This document shows, piece after piece, positions 43,990 through 52,725 of a stretch of 64,000 nucleotides of DNA (positions within the stretch are counted from its first letter, which is position 1; the number at the start of each line of letters is the position of its first letter). The DNA lies in contig NZ_CP095757.1 in assembly GCF_023093535.1 (NCBI RefSeq), positions 1,736,001 to 1,800,000 on the forward strand, in the 5' to 3' direction. Under the pieces are notes generated by a model. That model made no database searches. It saw only the letters and a list, made by a program, of their open reading frames with translations, and was not told the DNA's origin. A program made the translations under genes and the position numbers. Source of the DNA: Halovivax limisalsi (GTDB lineage: Archaea > Halobacteriota > Halobacteria > Halobacteriales > Natrialbaceae).

Positions 43990-45782
43990 TAGCCACCACC
44001 TCCGGCAGCTGCGCCTCCCTCTCCACTTTCGATATCCGCCTCCGGATCGATCGCGTCGCGCAAGCCGTCGCCAAGTGCGTTAAACGCCAGGACGACCAGG
44101 ACGATCATCAGTCCGGAGATGGTGGAGATGTGCCACGCTCCCTGGGAGAGATACGGCTGTCCCGAGGCGATGAGTCGACCCCACTCTGGGGTCGGTGGAT
44201 TGATTCCCAGCCCGAGGAACGAGAGGGCTGCCGTCGTGATGATGATCCCACCGAGGATCAGCGACGCGTAGATCAGCATGTATCCGGCCACGTACGGCGC
44301 CATGTGCTTGCGCATCGTCGTCAGCGGTCGCTGGCCGTAGCTCTTCGCGGCGTCGATCCACTCTTCTTCGGCCACCTGCAGCGAGGGCCCGCGGATGGAC
44401 CGCCACAGGCTCGGCCAGAAGACGAAGCCGAAGATGAGCGCGAGCAGCAATCCACCGTCCATCGGCTCGGACAACGGGTGATCACTCTGGTTGAACAGCA
44501 CCGAGATCATCATCACGAGGAGGAACGCGGGAATCGAGATGATCGTGTCGCTCGCCATCACGACGAGGGTGTCTGCAACCCCCTTGTAGTAGGCACTGAT
44601 CAACGAGAACAGCAGGGCGATCAGACCGCCGAGACTGATCGAAACGATCCCGATTATCAGCGATGTCTGGGCACCGTATGCCAGGTGGGTCATCATGTTG
44701 TGGCCGTTCGGCGTCGTTCCGGCCGGCTGCCAGCGTCCGTAGTCGTCGTAACTCCAGGGACCGACGTCCGAACTGCCACCGGTCGAGTGGCTATTTACGT
44801 TCGCCGCTCCGTGGGTCGACGAGACGACCTCTCCGTCCGAAAGGTACTGGAATTCGTGTTGATATGACCCGTAGATCCCCGTTTCGGCCGTCACCGGACT
44901 GATCGTCGGAGCCCAAAATCCGAGAACGACGAACATCACGACGACGACCAAGCCGAACATGCCCCACGTGTGGCCTCGGAACCGGCGAATCGTGTCGTCT
45001 CGGGGCGTCCAGTCGGCCTCCCGATAGTGCTCCCGGAAGACGTTGTATCCCTTCCAGAGCCACGCGAGCAGTGCGAAAGCGTACGCGTAGACCACCACCA
45101 CCCTGAGCACCCAGGCCCACTTGGGCGAAAGACCGAGGAAGGTCCCTTCCCAGCCGCTCCCGGTCGGCGATCGATGGCCGACGTTGTCGATGACGTTGCG
45201 ATCGGTCAGCGACGGCAACTCGCCGATCGACTCGAAGATCGACCCCCAGAAACTCAATTCGCTCGATACGATTCCGCCGAGCGGTGTAAACGCCAGGAGT
45301 CCGGTTAGCACCGTCAGTATGCCGGTCACGAAGAGCCTGTCGAGATACACTCGTCCCCGTCGGGTCAGGTCGAGACCGAATCGATCCGCGACGTGCCACG
45401 GGAGGACGTACCCGGAGATGAGCGTGGCGACGACGAACAGGATTCCGATCACGATCAGGTCGTGTGCGAAGGCGCTCGCGATCGTATTCACCGGTTCGCT
45501 CACGCCGCTCATCCCGATCGCCGACACCGCCGACGCGATGCCGTCGCCGACGTTTCCGCCGATCCAACCGGGGATCTGTTTGATACCGTCCAGCGTGAAC
45601 GATACGGCCCCTGTCAACCCGCCGACTGATCCGGCGTACTTCGGCAATTCGATCAGTATCAGGAACGCGAATACGCCGAACCAGACGAGCGCGGGTCGCG
45701 GATTCTCGAGAATGCGCTCGCGGAGACTATTCCTGGCCGCAACTGACCGATCGTTCGCCTCCGTCGTCGTTGGGTCACTCAT
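43989..45782 (-). CDS. Peptide-type ABC transporter permease (DppC-like) with long N-terminal extension
   Basis: A 597-residue permease, twice the usual 300. Residues about 30-290 add several transmembrane helices (for example about 32-50, 112-131, 153-172 and 226-245) not found in ordinary OppC/DppC. A canonical first helix follows (WGMFGLVVVVMFVVLGFW), with an external loop containing STHGAANVNSHSTGG and the BPD_transp_1 core. The EAA loop EEWIDAAKSYGQRPLTTMRK lies near residue 470, and the tail DALGDGLRDAIDPEA is conserved. It forms the channel with DppB, whose stop overlaps its start by 4 bp. The role of the extension is unknown. Confidence 0.92.
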   Translation of the reverse strand: MSDPTTTEANDRSVAARNSLRERILENPRPALVWFGVFAFLILIELPKYAGSVGGLTGAVSFTLDGIKQIPGWIGGNVGDGIASAVSAIGMSGVSEPVNTIASAFAHDLIVIGILFVVATLISGYVLPWHVADRFGLDLTRRGRVYLDRLFVTGILTVLTGLLAFTPLGGIVSSELSFWGSIFESIGELPSLTDRNVIDNVGHRSPTGSGWEGTFLGLSPKWAWVLRVVVVYAYAFALLAWLWKGYNVFREHYREADWTPRDDTIRRFRGHTWGMFGLVVVVMFVVLGFWAPTISPVTAETGIYGSYQHEFQYLSDGEVVSSTHGAANVNSHSTGGSSDVGPWSYDDYGRWQPAGTTPNGHNMMTHLAYGAQTSLIIGIVSISLGGLIALLFSLISAYYKGVADTLVVMASDTIISIPAFLLVMMISVLFNQSDHPLSEPMDGGLLLALIFGFVFWPSLWRSIRGPSLQVAEEEWIDAAKSYGQRPLTTMRKHMAPYVAGYMLIYASLILGGIIITTAALSFLGLGINPPTPEWGRLIASGQPYLSQGAWHISTISGLMIVLVVLAFNALGDGLRDAIDPEADIESGEGGAAAGGGG

Positions 45783-46846
45783 TGTTCGTACCCCACGCGC
45801 GGATCGATTATCGTGTAGAGCAGGTCCTGTAGTACGTTCATCCCGATGATGATCACCGTGTAGAAGAAGAGCAACCCGCCGGCGAGATTCAGGTCACCCT
45901 CCGTCATCGCGTCGAAGAAGATGCTCCCGAGTCCGTTGATATTGAAGATATACTCGATGATGACCGAGCCGCCGATCAGAATGTACGCCTCGTTCATGAT
46001 GACCGGCACGAGCGGGATCAGCGCATTGCGGAAGACGTGCTTCCAGATGATGACACGTTCAGTGAGTCCCTTCGCTCGAGCCGTCTCGACGTAGTTCGAA
46101 TTGATATTCTCGAGGACTGCCGTGCGGCCGATCCGCGTTTCGACGGCCATCGACGCCGATCCGAGCACGATTGCGGCCGGAAGGATGAACTTTACCTCGG
46201 CGGCAAAGGCACCCCAGTCGATCGTCAGCGGCGAGGGAATCACGCCGAGGATCTCGGTCCAGCCGGTCGAATAGAAGTCGAGATCGGGCGTCCCCGCAAC
46301 GCTGGAAATGTCGGGCCCGAGTGTGTACCAGTCGAAACCGAACGGGCCGCCGCCGTTGTGTGTCTGTCGGAGCGCGAAAATGAGCATGATCGACAGCCAG
46401 AAGTTCGGCATCGCTTGCCAGAGGATCGCGCTGATCGACGCCGTGTAATCGCCCTTGGTGTTCGGATTGAGTCCCGCGTAGAGGCCGAGCGGGATGCCGA
46501 TAAATATCGGAAGTAGAATTGCCCAGAATCCGAGCCAGAGCGTCGGCGGCCCCGACTGGGCGATTATCTCCGTCACCTCTTGGCCTTGTCTGATGACTTC
46601 CGATTGGCCTAGATCGCCCGTCAGGAAACTCGCTATGAAGTCGATATACTGCCGCCAGAGCGGATCGTTGAGCCCCATCTGTCGCCGCAAGGCCTCGGCA
46701 GCTCCGGGTTGACGATTCGGACCAAGTATTGCAGATACCGGATCGATCGGCCCCATCCGGAGCATGACGAAAATGAACGTCATGACTAGGAACAGGACCG
46801 GTATCGAGAGGAGTAGCCGTTTGAAGAAGTAGCCCCACCGACTCAT
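45779..46846 (-). CDS. Peptide-type ABC transporter permease (DppB-like)
   Basis: A 355-residue permease with the OppB/DppB start (MSRWGYFFKRLLLSIPVLFL), a six-helix layout and the EAA loop NSNYVETARAKGLTERVIIW (about 249-268). An expanded outer loop (about 170-215, GGGPFGFDWYTLGPD) is present. It ends with the conserved DLLYTIIDPRVGYEQ. It is separated from the binding-protein gene by about 300 bp that include TATA-like sequences, so it may also have its own promoter. It overlaps the DppC-like gene by 4 bp. Confidence 0.93.
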   Translation of the reverse strand: MSRWGYFFKRLLLSIPVLFLVMTFIFVMLRMGPIDPVSAILGPNRQPGAAEALRRQMGLNDPLWRQYIDFIASFLTGDLGQSEVIRQGQEVTEIIAQSGPPTLWLGFWAILLPIFIGIPLGLYAGLNPNTKGDYTASISAILWQAMPNFWLSIMLIFALRQTHNGGGPFGFDWYTLGPDISSVAGTPDLDFYSTGWTEILGVIPSPLTIDWGAFAAEVKFILPAAIVLGSASMAVETRIGRTAVLENINSNYVETARAKGLTERVIIWKHVFRNALIPLVPVIMNEAYILIGGSVIIEYIFNINGLGSIFFDAMTEGDLNLAGGLLFFYTVIIIGMNVLQDLLYTIIDPRVGYEQ

Positions 46847-47148
46847 ACACCGTCACCCACCAGTCGATGTCGTGCGCCCCTTCCTTCCCGTGTGCCCTTT
46901 CCTTTGTGCATCCGTCTCATTTTTGACTTCGACGGAACGGTTGTAAACGTTCTGTTATTGCCTGGCAAGATTTATACGAGTCCAAAGAACGGAGTCGGGG
47001 CCTTCGAATTCTTTGAGATATAATCAGTGGAAATTTCTTACTTTTGCCCGCCCCCGACGGCCTCATAGCCGGTTTGCACGGACACGAAAACGATGCGATC
47101 GAACCGGGAATCGGACGAAATAGGCGCTCCCGAACAGCGATGCGGTAC
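46847..47148 (-). other. Spacer between binding-protein and permease genes with possible internal promoter
   Basis: About 300 bp within the operon. On the minus strand it has an A-rich tract after the binding-protein stop (GGCAAAAGTAAGAAATTTCC) and TATA-like elements GATTATATCTC (about 47020) and CGTATAAATCTTG (about 46975). Termination after the abundant binding-protein transcript plus a second start for the permease genes is a plausible reading. No gene is seen. Confidence 0.45.
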
Positions 47149-49062
47149 CTAGGCTTCGTCTTCGAGGTTCGTCTGCCAGTCCATGTAGTAGCCGTTGTTC
47201 TCGCCGGGCATGCCGCTCGTGTCGGTGTTCTTCGGCTCGAGCGGGTAGAGACCGTAGGCGGCGATCGGGAAGCTCCATCCCCAGCCGATCCCATACATCT
47301 CGAGGCTGCCGTCGTACCCCTGCTGAATCAGCGTACTGAACTGCGTCGGCTCCACGCTGGCGTTGACGCCGGTCCCGTTGAGCTTCGACTGGATGTTCTC
47401 GGCGACGTTGATCGCCGTGGCGTCGTCGGCCGTACTGATCGTGAGTTCGTACGGATCGTCGGGCGTGAAGCCCGCCTCCTCGAGGACCTGCGTGGCGCCC
47501 TCGATGTCGGTCTCGTTGGCGCTGTAGGGGTGGTTGTCGACGAATTCCTGGTGGCCTTCGTCACCGGTCGGCCAGATCGACGGCGGCGTGAAGCTGAACG
47601 CCGGAGTGGGAACTCCTTTGTAGAAGTTGTCGACGATCTCCTGGCGGTTCATCACGTAGCCGACGGCCTTTCGGACGGCCTCCGGCGTGTTTGCGACGTT
47701 GAACGCGTAGTAGGAGACCGCAAGCGCATCGATGCCGAGGTAATTGACGGTCTCTCCGTTCTCTTCGATCTGGTACGTTCCGACCTCCCGGTCGAGATCG
47801 TCCGTCGTCTCGACGGTCTGCTGGTCCGGGTTGAAGACGTTGGTCGGGATCGGGAAGATGTCGAAGTTCTGCTCGACGACGTTCGTCCAGATCGGTTCCG
47901 GCTGTTCGACGATCATGTAATTGATCGCGTCGAGCTCCGGACCGCTGCCGTGGTAGTTGTCGTACGCGGACAGCTGGACGTCCTCTTCCTGCGTGAAGCT
48001 CTCGAGGATGAAGGGGCCGGTCCCGTTGGCCGCTTCGCCCGTCGACATCTGCGACTGCGTGTACTCCCCGTCCACGTTGGGGACGTCGTCGACCAGCCCG
48101 GCCGGCGTCATGACGTACGAGCTGTAAGAGAGGATCTCGAGCGGGTTCGGGTGCGGGTTCTGCAGCGACATCTCGACCGTGTAGTCGTCGACGGCCTCGA
48201 CACCGAGGGAACCCGGCGCAACGCCACCTTCCTCGCCCTCCTCGTACTGGAGGCCCATTCCGACGGGCATGGAGATGACGAAGCTGGTCATCAGGCTGTT
48301 CGGCGATTCGGCGGCGCGTCGCATCGTGTACACGACGTCCTCGGCCGTGAACTCCGATCCGTCGTGGAACTGGACGCCCTGCTTGAGCTCGAAGGTGAGG
48401 ACGGTGTTGTCCTCGTTCGACTCGAAGTTCTCGACGAGAACGTTCTCGATTTCCAGCGTGCCGTTGCGGAAGTTCGTCAGCTTGTCGTAAATCTGGTGAA
48501 TGACCCGTCCGGAGTAGACGTCGGTCGACGTGATCGGGTCGAGCGTGCTGAACGTGTTGATCTGTTCGTTGAGCTGATTGTCGGAGCGGTCGACCGTCGT
48601 CTCGTTGTGCTGCATGTACCGGGTGCCGAGAACGCCGGTCCGCGGCACATCGACGACGTCGTACCAGTACCGACGGGTCTTTTGGTGGAACTGGGGGTGC
48701 CACACGGCGGCTTCGCGGGCGGCCTCCTCCATGTCCACGTAGCGCTCGTTGCGCTCTTCCTCCGCGTCCGGACCGGTGTTCTCCGTAACGAAGTCCCACG
48801 CGGCCTGGGCCTTGTCTGCCGGCGTCGCGAACTCCTGCTCGTCACCGCCGTCTTCACCGTCTTCGCCGTCTTCGCCGTCACTGCCGTCACTCCCATCGCT
48901 GCCGTCACTACCGTCGCCGCCGTCCTCGCCGTCTTCGCCGTCGTCACCGTCGCCGAAGAGGGCCGAACAGCCGGCGAGTCCCACCGACGCACTCCCACCA
49001 AGGAGGGCGAGCATTTGCCGACGCTTGCTATCCACATCTTGCCGATCTGCAGTATCGGACAT
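47149..49062 (-). CDS. Peptide-type ABC transporter solute-binding lipoprotein, apparently circularly permuted
   Basis: A 637-residue SBP_bac_5 protein. Twin-arginine KRRQMLALLGG leads to lipobox LAGC with Cys32. An unusually long Asp/Gly/Glu/Ser linker (38-75) follows. Residues about 79-160 (AQAAWDFVTENTGPDAEEER, MEEAAREAAVWHPQFHQ, YWYDVVDVPRTGVLG) correspond to the extreme C-terminal end of ordinary haloarchaeal members. The usual N-terminal part starts only near residue 168 (INTFSTLDPITSTDVYSGRV), continues with LKQGVQFHDGSEFTAEDVVY, and the protein stops at NNGYYMDWQTNLEDEA, just where that front segment would normally follow. Function: capture of peptide-like solutes outside the cell. 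First gene of the minus-strand operon. Confidence 0.87.
   Translation of the reverse strand: MSDTADRQDVDSKRRQMLALLGGSASVGLAGCSALFGDGDDGEDGEDGGDGSDGSDGSDGSDGEDGEDGEDGGDEQEFATPADKAQAAWDFVTENTGPDAEEERNERYVDMEEAAREAAVWHPQFHQKTRRYWYDVVDVPRTGVLGTRYMQHNETTVDRSDNQLNEQINTFSTLDPITSTDVYSGRVIHQIYDKLTNFRNGTLEIENVLVENFESNEDNTVLTFELKQGVQFHDGSEFTAEDVVYTMRRAAESPNSLMTSFVISMPVGMGLQYEEGEEGGVAPGSLGVEAVDDYTVEMSLQNPHPNPLEILSYSSYVMTPAGLVDDVPNVDGEYTQSQMSTGEAANGTGPFILESFTQEEDVQLSAYDNYHGSGPELDAINYMIVEQPEPIWTNVVEQNFDIFPIPTNVFNPDQQTVETTDDLDREVGTYQIEENGETVNYLGIDALAVSYYAFNVANTPEAVRKAVGYVMNRQEIVDNFYKGVPTPAFSFTPPSIWPTGDEGHQEFVDNHPYSANETDIEGATQVLEEAGFTPDDPYELTISTADDATAINVAENIQSKLNGTGVNASVEPTQFSTLIQQGYDGSLEMYGIGWGWSFPIAAYGLYPLEPKNTDTSGMPGENNGYYMDWQTNLEDEA
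48838..48955 (-). repeat. Low-complexity codon repeat encoding the acidic linker
   Basis: Imperfect GGC-GAA-GAC and GGC-AGT-GAC triplets repeat along the linker codons (plus strand reads GTCTTCGCCGTC and GTCACTGCC units). This encodes a run of DGE and DGS motifs behind the lipid anchor and is prone to slippage. Confidence 0.8.
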
Positions 49063-49372
49063 GGGCGGGCATTGTCAGACATCTCGTAAATATCTACCGA
49101 AGCGCTGCGATTCCTGAACACGGACTATGCTCTCCGTTAATCATTCGGTCTCGGGGAATTACCCACGTCAAAATTCATTAATTAGTTCGGATCGTTTCCC
49201 TTTTTATGAAAGTAAGGTTGACGGCCTACCGCCCGCGAGCCGCTTCGGCGGCGAACCGGCGTGACGGAGCGCTCTGCGCGTTCGGTCGGCCGCGTATTCG
49301 TCGAGACCGTATTCGAGTTCGTCGGGGACGGGAACCACGAGGTATTAATCGTTCGGCCGATTATCGCCTCGC
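49063..49372. other. Divergent promoter region of the second ABC operon and the thiolase gene
   Basis: About 310 bp. On the minus strand GTAGATATTTACGAG (about 49080-49094) is a TATA candidate 25-30 bp before the binding-protein ATG. An AT-rich block (AAATTCATTAATTAG, about 49171-49185) lies in the middle. On the plus strand GGTATTAATCG (about 49341) is about 27 bp before the thiolase ATG. No gene is seen. Confidence 0.5.
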
Positions 49373-50536
49373 ATGAGCGGTGTACGAGTCGCCGGCGTCG
49401 GATTGACTCCGTTCGGGAGTACGCCAGACCGGACTGGTCGTGCGCTGTTCGCCGACGCCGCGGCGGCAGCGTTCGAGGACTGTTCGGTACCGCGAACCGA
49501 CGTCGAGTCGGTGCGGTACGGGAATTTCATGGGCGAACTCGCGGAGCACCAGGGTCACCAGGGGCCGTTGATGGCCGAGGCCGCCGGCGTGCGGGCGCCG
49601 GCGACGCGGTACGAATCGGCGTGTGCCTCGGCGGCGACCGCGATCAAAGACGCCGTCACCAGCATTCGACACGGCGAGTGCGACGTCTGTCTCGTCGGCG
49701 GCGCCGAGCGGATGACGAATCTGGGCACCGCCGGTGCGACGGAAGCGCTGGCCATCGCGGCCGACGATCTGTGGGAGGTCCGCGCCGGCGTCACGTTCCC
49801 CGGCGCCTACGGGCTCATGGCTCGCGCGTATTTCGACCGGTACGGTGGGAGTCGCGAAGATCTCGCGCACATCGCGGTGAAGAACCACGAGAACGCGCTC
49901 GAAAACGAGAAGGCCCAGTTCCAGCGCGCGATCACCGTCGGGGACGTCCTGGAGGCGCCGTCGGTGGCCGAACCGCTCGGCCTCTACGACGCCTGTCCCA
50001 TCTCCGACGGCGCCGCCGCGCTCGTCCTCGTCAGCGAGGAGTACGCGGCCGCAACCGATATCGAGGCGCGGGTCGGGATCACGGGCTTCGGACAGGGCGG
50101 CGATCGGATGGCGTTGCACGACCGCGAGTACCTGGCCCGCTCGCCGGCGGCGGACGAGGCGGCCGCCGCTGCCTACGACGATGCGGGCGTCACCGCCGAG
50201 GACGTGGCTGCGGCGGAGGTCCACGACTGCTTCACGATCGCGGAGGTGCTCGCCATCGAGTCGCTGGGGATCGCCGAACTGGGGGAAGGTATCTCGGCCG
50301 CGCGCGAGGGCTACACGACCGCCGACGGACCGGTTCCCGTCAACCTCTCCGGCGGATTGAAGGCCAAGGGCCACCCGGTCGGGGCGACCGGCGCCTCCCA
50401 GATCGTCGAACTGACCCGGTTGCTCCGCGGCGATCATCCGCACAGCGACGCCGTCGACGGGGACGTCGCCGCGGCACACAACGCGGGTGGGACCGTCGCC
50501 TCCTGCGTGGTTCACGTCCTGGAGGTGGTCGAATGA
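49373..50536 (+). CDS. Thiolase family protein (acetoacetyl-CoA thiolase/SCP2-like)
   Basis: A 387-residue thiolase-fold enzyme. The nucleophile is Cys84 in ESACASAATAI, the VHDCFTIAE segment carries the second active-site region, and the catalytic His is in GGLKAKGHPVGATG near the end. SCP2-like archaeal thiolases of this kind often work with a DUF35 partner, and such pairs serve as acetoacetyl-CoA thiolase in the mevalonate pathway or in acyl-CoA metabolism. The DUF35 gene overlaps the stop by 4 bp here. Which direction and substrate apply is not certain. Confidence 0.9.
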   Translation: MSGVRVAGVGLTPFGSTPDRTGRALFADAAAAAFEDCSVPRTDVESVRYGNFMGELAEHQGHQGPLMAEAAGVRAPATRYESACASAATAIKDAVTSIRHGECDVCLVGGAERMTNLGTAGATEALAIAADDLWEVRAGVTFPGAYGLMARAYFDRYGGSREDLAHIAVKNHENALENEKAQFQRAITVGDVLEAPSVAEPLGLYDACPISDGAAALVLVSEEYAAATDIEARVGITGFGQGGDRMALHDREYLARSPAADEAAAAAYDDAGVTAEDVAAAEVHDCFTIAEVLAIESLGIAELGEGISAAREGYTTADGPVPVNLSGGLKAKGHPVGATGASQIVELTRLLRGDHPHSDAVDGDVAAAHNAGGTVASCVVHVLEVVE

Positions 50537-50922
50537 GCGACGACGGCGCGAGGGACGCCGGGTTCGACGACTGGCTCGACGCGCTCGAGTCGGGCGACCC
50601 GTACTACCTCGCGTGCGAGAACGGACACGGCTCGCTCCCGCCCCGGACCGTCTGCCCGGACTGCGGGAGCGACGCGATCGAGCGAGAATCGCTCTCGATC
50701 GACGGCGTCGTCGAGTCCGTCACCGTGGTGCACGTCCCCACCCCGGCGTTCGCAGACGACGCCCCTTACGCGACGGCGATCGTCGACCTCGGCCCCGTCC
50801 GGGTCACGGGTCGCGTCGTCGACGCCGATCCGGACACCGTCGACATCGGCATGCCGGTCACGCTCTCCACGACGGAGACGGTGACCACCGGCGAGCGCCA
50901 GGTCGCCTTCGAACCCCGATAA
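50533..50922 (+). CDS. DUF35 Zn-ribbon/OB-fold acyl-CoA-binding partner of the thiolase
   Basis: A 129-residue protein. A helical N-terminus (FDDWLDALESGDPYYLACEN) leads to a rubredoxin-like zinc ribbon with CPDCG (about 46-50) and a degenerate first knuckle (a single Cys27 in LACENG). An OB fold follows (about 60-128, VESVTVVHVPTPAFADD). DUF35 proteins bridge thiolase to HMG-CoA synthase in archaea and channel acetoacetyl-CoA. The ATGA overlap indicates coupled synthesis with the thiolase. No HMG-CoA synthase gene is adjacent. Confidence 0.9.
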   Translation: MSDDGARDAGFDDWLDALESGDPYYLACENGHGSLPPRTVCPDCGSDAIERESLSIDGVVESVTVVHVPTPAFADDAPYATAIVDLGPVRVTGRVVDADPDTVDIGMPVTLSTTETVTTGERQVAFEPR

Positions 50923-50968
50923 TCAGTCCGCCCTCTATCCGTCGAACAGGTTGGCCGACAGCCGTATT

Positions 50969-52093
50969 TCACTCCGCTCGATCCGGCGCCTCCAGCTCGC
51001 CGAGACAGCGCTCGACGGGGTCGAGGACGTCGTCGGCGATCGTGTACGGGTCGGTCTCTCCCCGATCGACGGCGGCCGCGAGGTCGTCGATGCCGCCGAT
51101 CCGCCCGAGTTCGTCCTCCAGGAGGTCGTGCAGGTCCGCCCGGAGCAGCGTCCTGATCTCCTCGGCGTGGCGTCGACGCGTTCGCGTCGTCCGTTCGCCC
51201 GACTCGTCGAGGTACCGTCGGTGGGCCTCGATCGCGTCGATGAGGTCGGCGACGCCCTCGCCATCGGTCGCGATCGTTTCGACGATCGACGGCCGCCACG
51301 ACCCCTCGTCCGGGTGTCGGTCGCCGGCAGCCGTCCCGTCGGCATCGGCCATCGCGTCGGGACCGTGGTGGCCCGCCTGCACGCCGAACGTGGGGCCCTC
51401 GCCGAGCTCGATCATCTCCGTGAGTTCCTGGACGGTCCGGTCGGCGCCGTCGCGATCGGCCTTGTTGACGACGAAGACGTCCGCGATCTCGAGAATGCCG
51501 GCCTTCAGCGTCTGGACCGCGTCGCCCGACCCCGGCGGAACGAGGACGGCGACGGTGTCGGCGGTGCGGACGACGTCGATCTCGTTCTGGCCGGCGCCGA
51601 CGGTCTCGATGATGATCGTGTCCATCCCGAAGGCGTCCATCGCTTTGACGGCGTCCGCCGTCGCGGTCGAGAGCCCGCCGAGGGTCCCCCGCGCGCTCAT
51701 CGAGCGGACGAAGACGTCCATGTCGCCGACCGTCGAGGCCATTCGGATGCGGTCGCCGAGGACCGACCCGCCGGAAAAGGGCGAGGAGGGATCGATCGCG
51801 ACGATCCCGACCGACTGCCCGTCGTCGCGGTAGGTCTCCGCGAGTTTGTCGACGAGCGTCGACTTGCCGGCGCCGGGCGAGCCGGTGACCCCGATAACGT
51901 CTGCGTTGCCGGTGTGGGCGTACAGATCGGAGACGAGCCGCCGATACCCGGGAGCGCGGTTCTCGATCTTCGAGATGACCCGGGCCAGTGCGCGATACTC
52001 GCCGTCGAGGAGCGCGTTCAGCAGCTCGTCCAGTTCGGCGCGTTCGTCTCCCGAACCGGCGCGTGCGTCCTCGCCTGCGTCGCGTCCGCTCAT
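50969..52093 (-). CDS. meaB: Methylmalonyl-CoA mutase-associated GTPase MeaB
   Basis: A 374-residue G3E-family GTPase. Walker A is GSPGAGKST (71-79), SPFSGGSVLGDRIRM is the switch region, ETVGAGQNE the G3 site and VVNKAD the G4 motif. An insert of about 35 residues rich in His/Asp/Gly (VQAGHHGPDAMADADG) follows the GTPase core and is unlike bacterial MeaB. MeaB loads and protects the adenosylcobalamin of methylmalonyl-CoA mutase. The B12-binding subunit gene lies directly upstream with a 4-bp overlap. Confidence 0.94.
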   Translation of the reverse strand: MSGRDAGEDARAGSGDERAELDELLNALLDGEYRALARVISKIENRAPGYRRLVSDLYAHTGNADVIGVTGSPGAGKSTLVDKLAETYRDDGQSVGIVAIDPSSPFSGGSVLGDRIRMASTVGDMDVFVRSMSARGTLGGLSTATADAVKAMDAFGMDTIIIETVGAGQNEIDVVRTADTVAVLVPPGSGDAVQTLKAGILEIADVFVVNKADRDGADRTVQELTEMIELGEGPTFGVQAGHHGPDAMADADGTAAGDRHPDEGSWRPSIVETIATDGEGVADLIDAIEAHRRYLDESGERTTRTRRRHAEEIRTLLRADLHDLLEDELGRIGGIDDLAAAVDRGETDPYTIADDVLDPVERCLGELEAPDRAE

Positions 52094-52506
52094 CGCTCCG
52101 GTGCGTTCTCGCGGACGAACTCGATCGTCTCCTCGATCGACGTGCCCGGTCCGAAGATGGCGGCGACGCCCTCGTCCTCGAGGCCCTGGCGATCCTCCTC
52201 GGGGATCACGCCGCCGACGAGGACGAGCGTGTCATCCGCGGCCCCGTAGGATTCCAGGCCGTCCATGATCTTCGGCACGAGCGTGTTGTGCGCCCCCGAG
52301 AGGATCGAGATCCCGAGGACGTCGACGTCCTCCTGGACGGCCGCCTGGACGATCTCCTCGGGCGCGTTGTGGAGCCCGGAGTAGATCACTTCGAACCCGG
52401 CGTCGCGGAACGCGCGGGCGATGACGTGGGCGCCCCGATCGTGTCCGTCGAGGCCGACCTTCGCGACGAGACAGCGGATCGATCGGCCCTCCGCGTCGGT
52501 ACTCAT
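52090..52506 (-). CDS. Methylmalonyl-CoA mutase B12-binding (small) subunit
   Basis: A 138-residue cobalamin-binding domain. The motif DGHDRG (20-25) supplies the lower-ligand His22, followed by the SGLHNAPEEIV region, GISILSGAHNT and GGVIPEEDRQGL, all typical of the mutase C-terminal domain. Here it is a separate polypeptide, as in archaea, and would join a large catalytic subunit encoded elsewhere. The reaction is interconversion of methylmalonyl-CoA and succinyl-CoA. ATG 52506 is preferred over an Arg-rich upstream extension. It is coupled to MeaB. Confidence 0.93.
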   Translation of the reverse strand: MSTDAEGRSIRCLVAKVGLDGHDRGAHVIARAFRDAGFEVIYSGLHNAPEEIVQAAVQEDVDVLGISILSGAHNTLVPKIMDGLESYGAADDTLVLVGGVIPEEDRQGLEDEGVAAIFGPGTSIEETIEFVRENAPER

Positions 52507-52690
52507 GGCCGAGATTTCACTGGCATGGCGTTTGACTCTAACGGAATGTCGCGATCGAACACCGACAGCGTCCGCCAGCCGGTCGTCTCGGCCGACGGTC
52601 ATCGGATCGTCGTTCCCGTGGCGCGTTCGCGTGGCCGGACCGCGATCGGATCGCCGTTCTTCGCGAGGACTCGCGTTCCGACGCGAACCA

Positions 52691-52700
52691 AAGGCTAAAG
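52691..52700 (+). promoter_or_regulatory. TATA-like element before the HD-domain gene
   Basis: AAGGCTAAAGAG lies about 30 bp before an ATG at 52726 and about 65 bp before the GTG start of the HD gene. This suggests a transcript start near 52720-52726. Confidence 0.4.
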
Positions 52701-52725
52701 AGTGAAACTGACGAATATCCCCACA

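Noticed and set aside
48838-48955. CRISPR array or minisatellite
   Set aside because: The triplet-based repeats are in frame and encode an acidic linker after a lipobox. There are no equal-length spacers.
47044-49089. Plus-strand open frame of 681 codons opposite the second solute-binding protein gene
   Set aside because: It mirrors the real gene codon for codon in composition. The minus-strand frame has a Tat signal, lipobox and family motifs.
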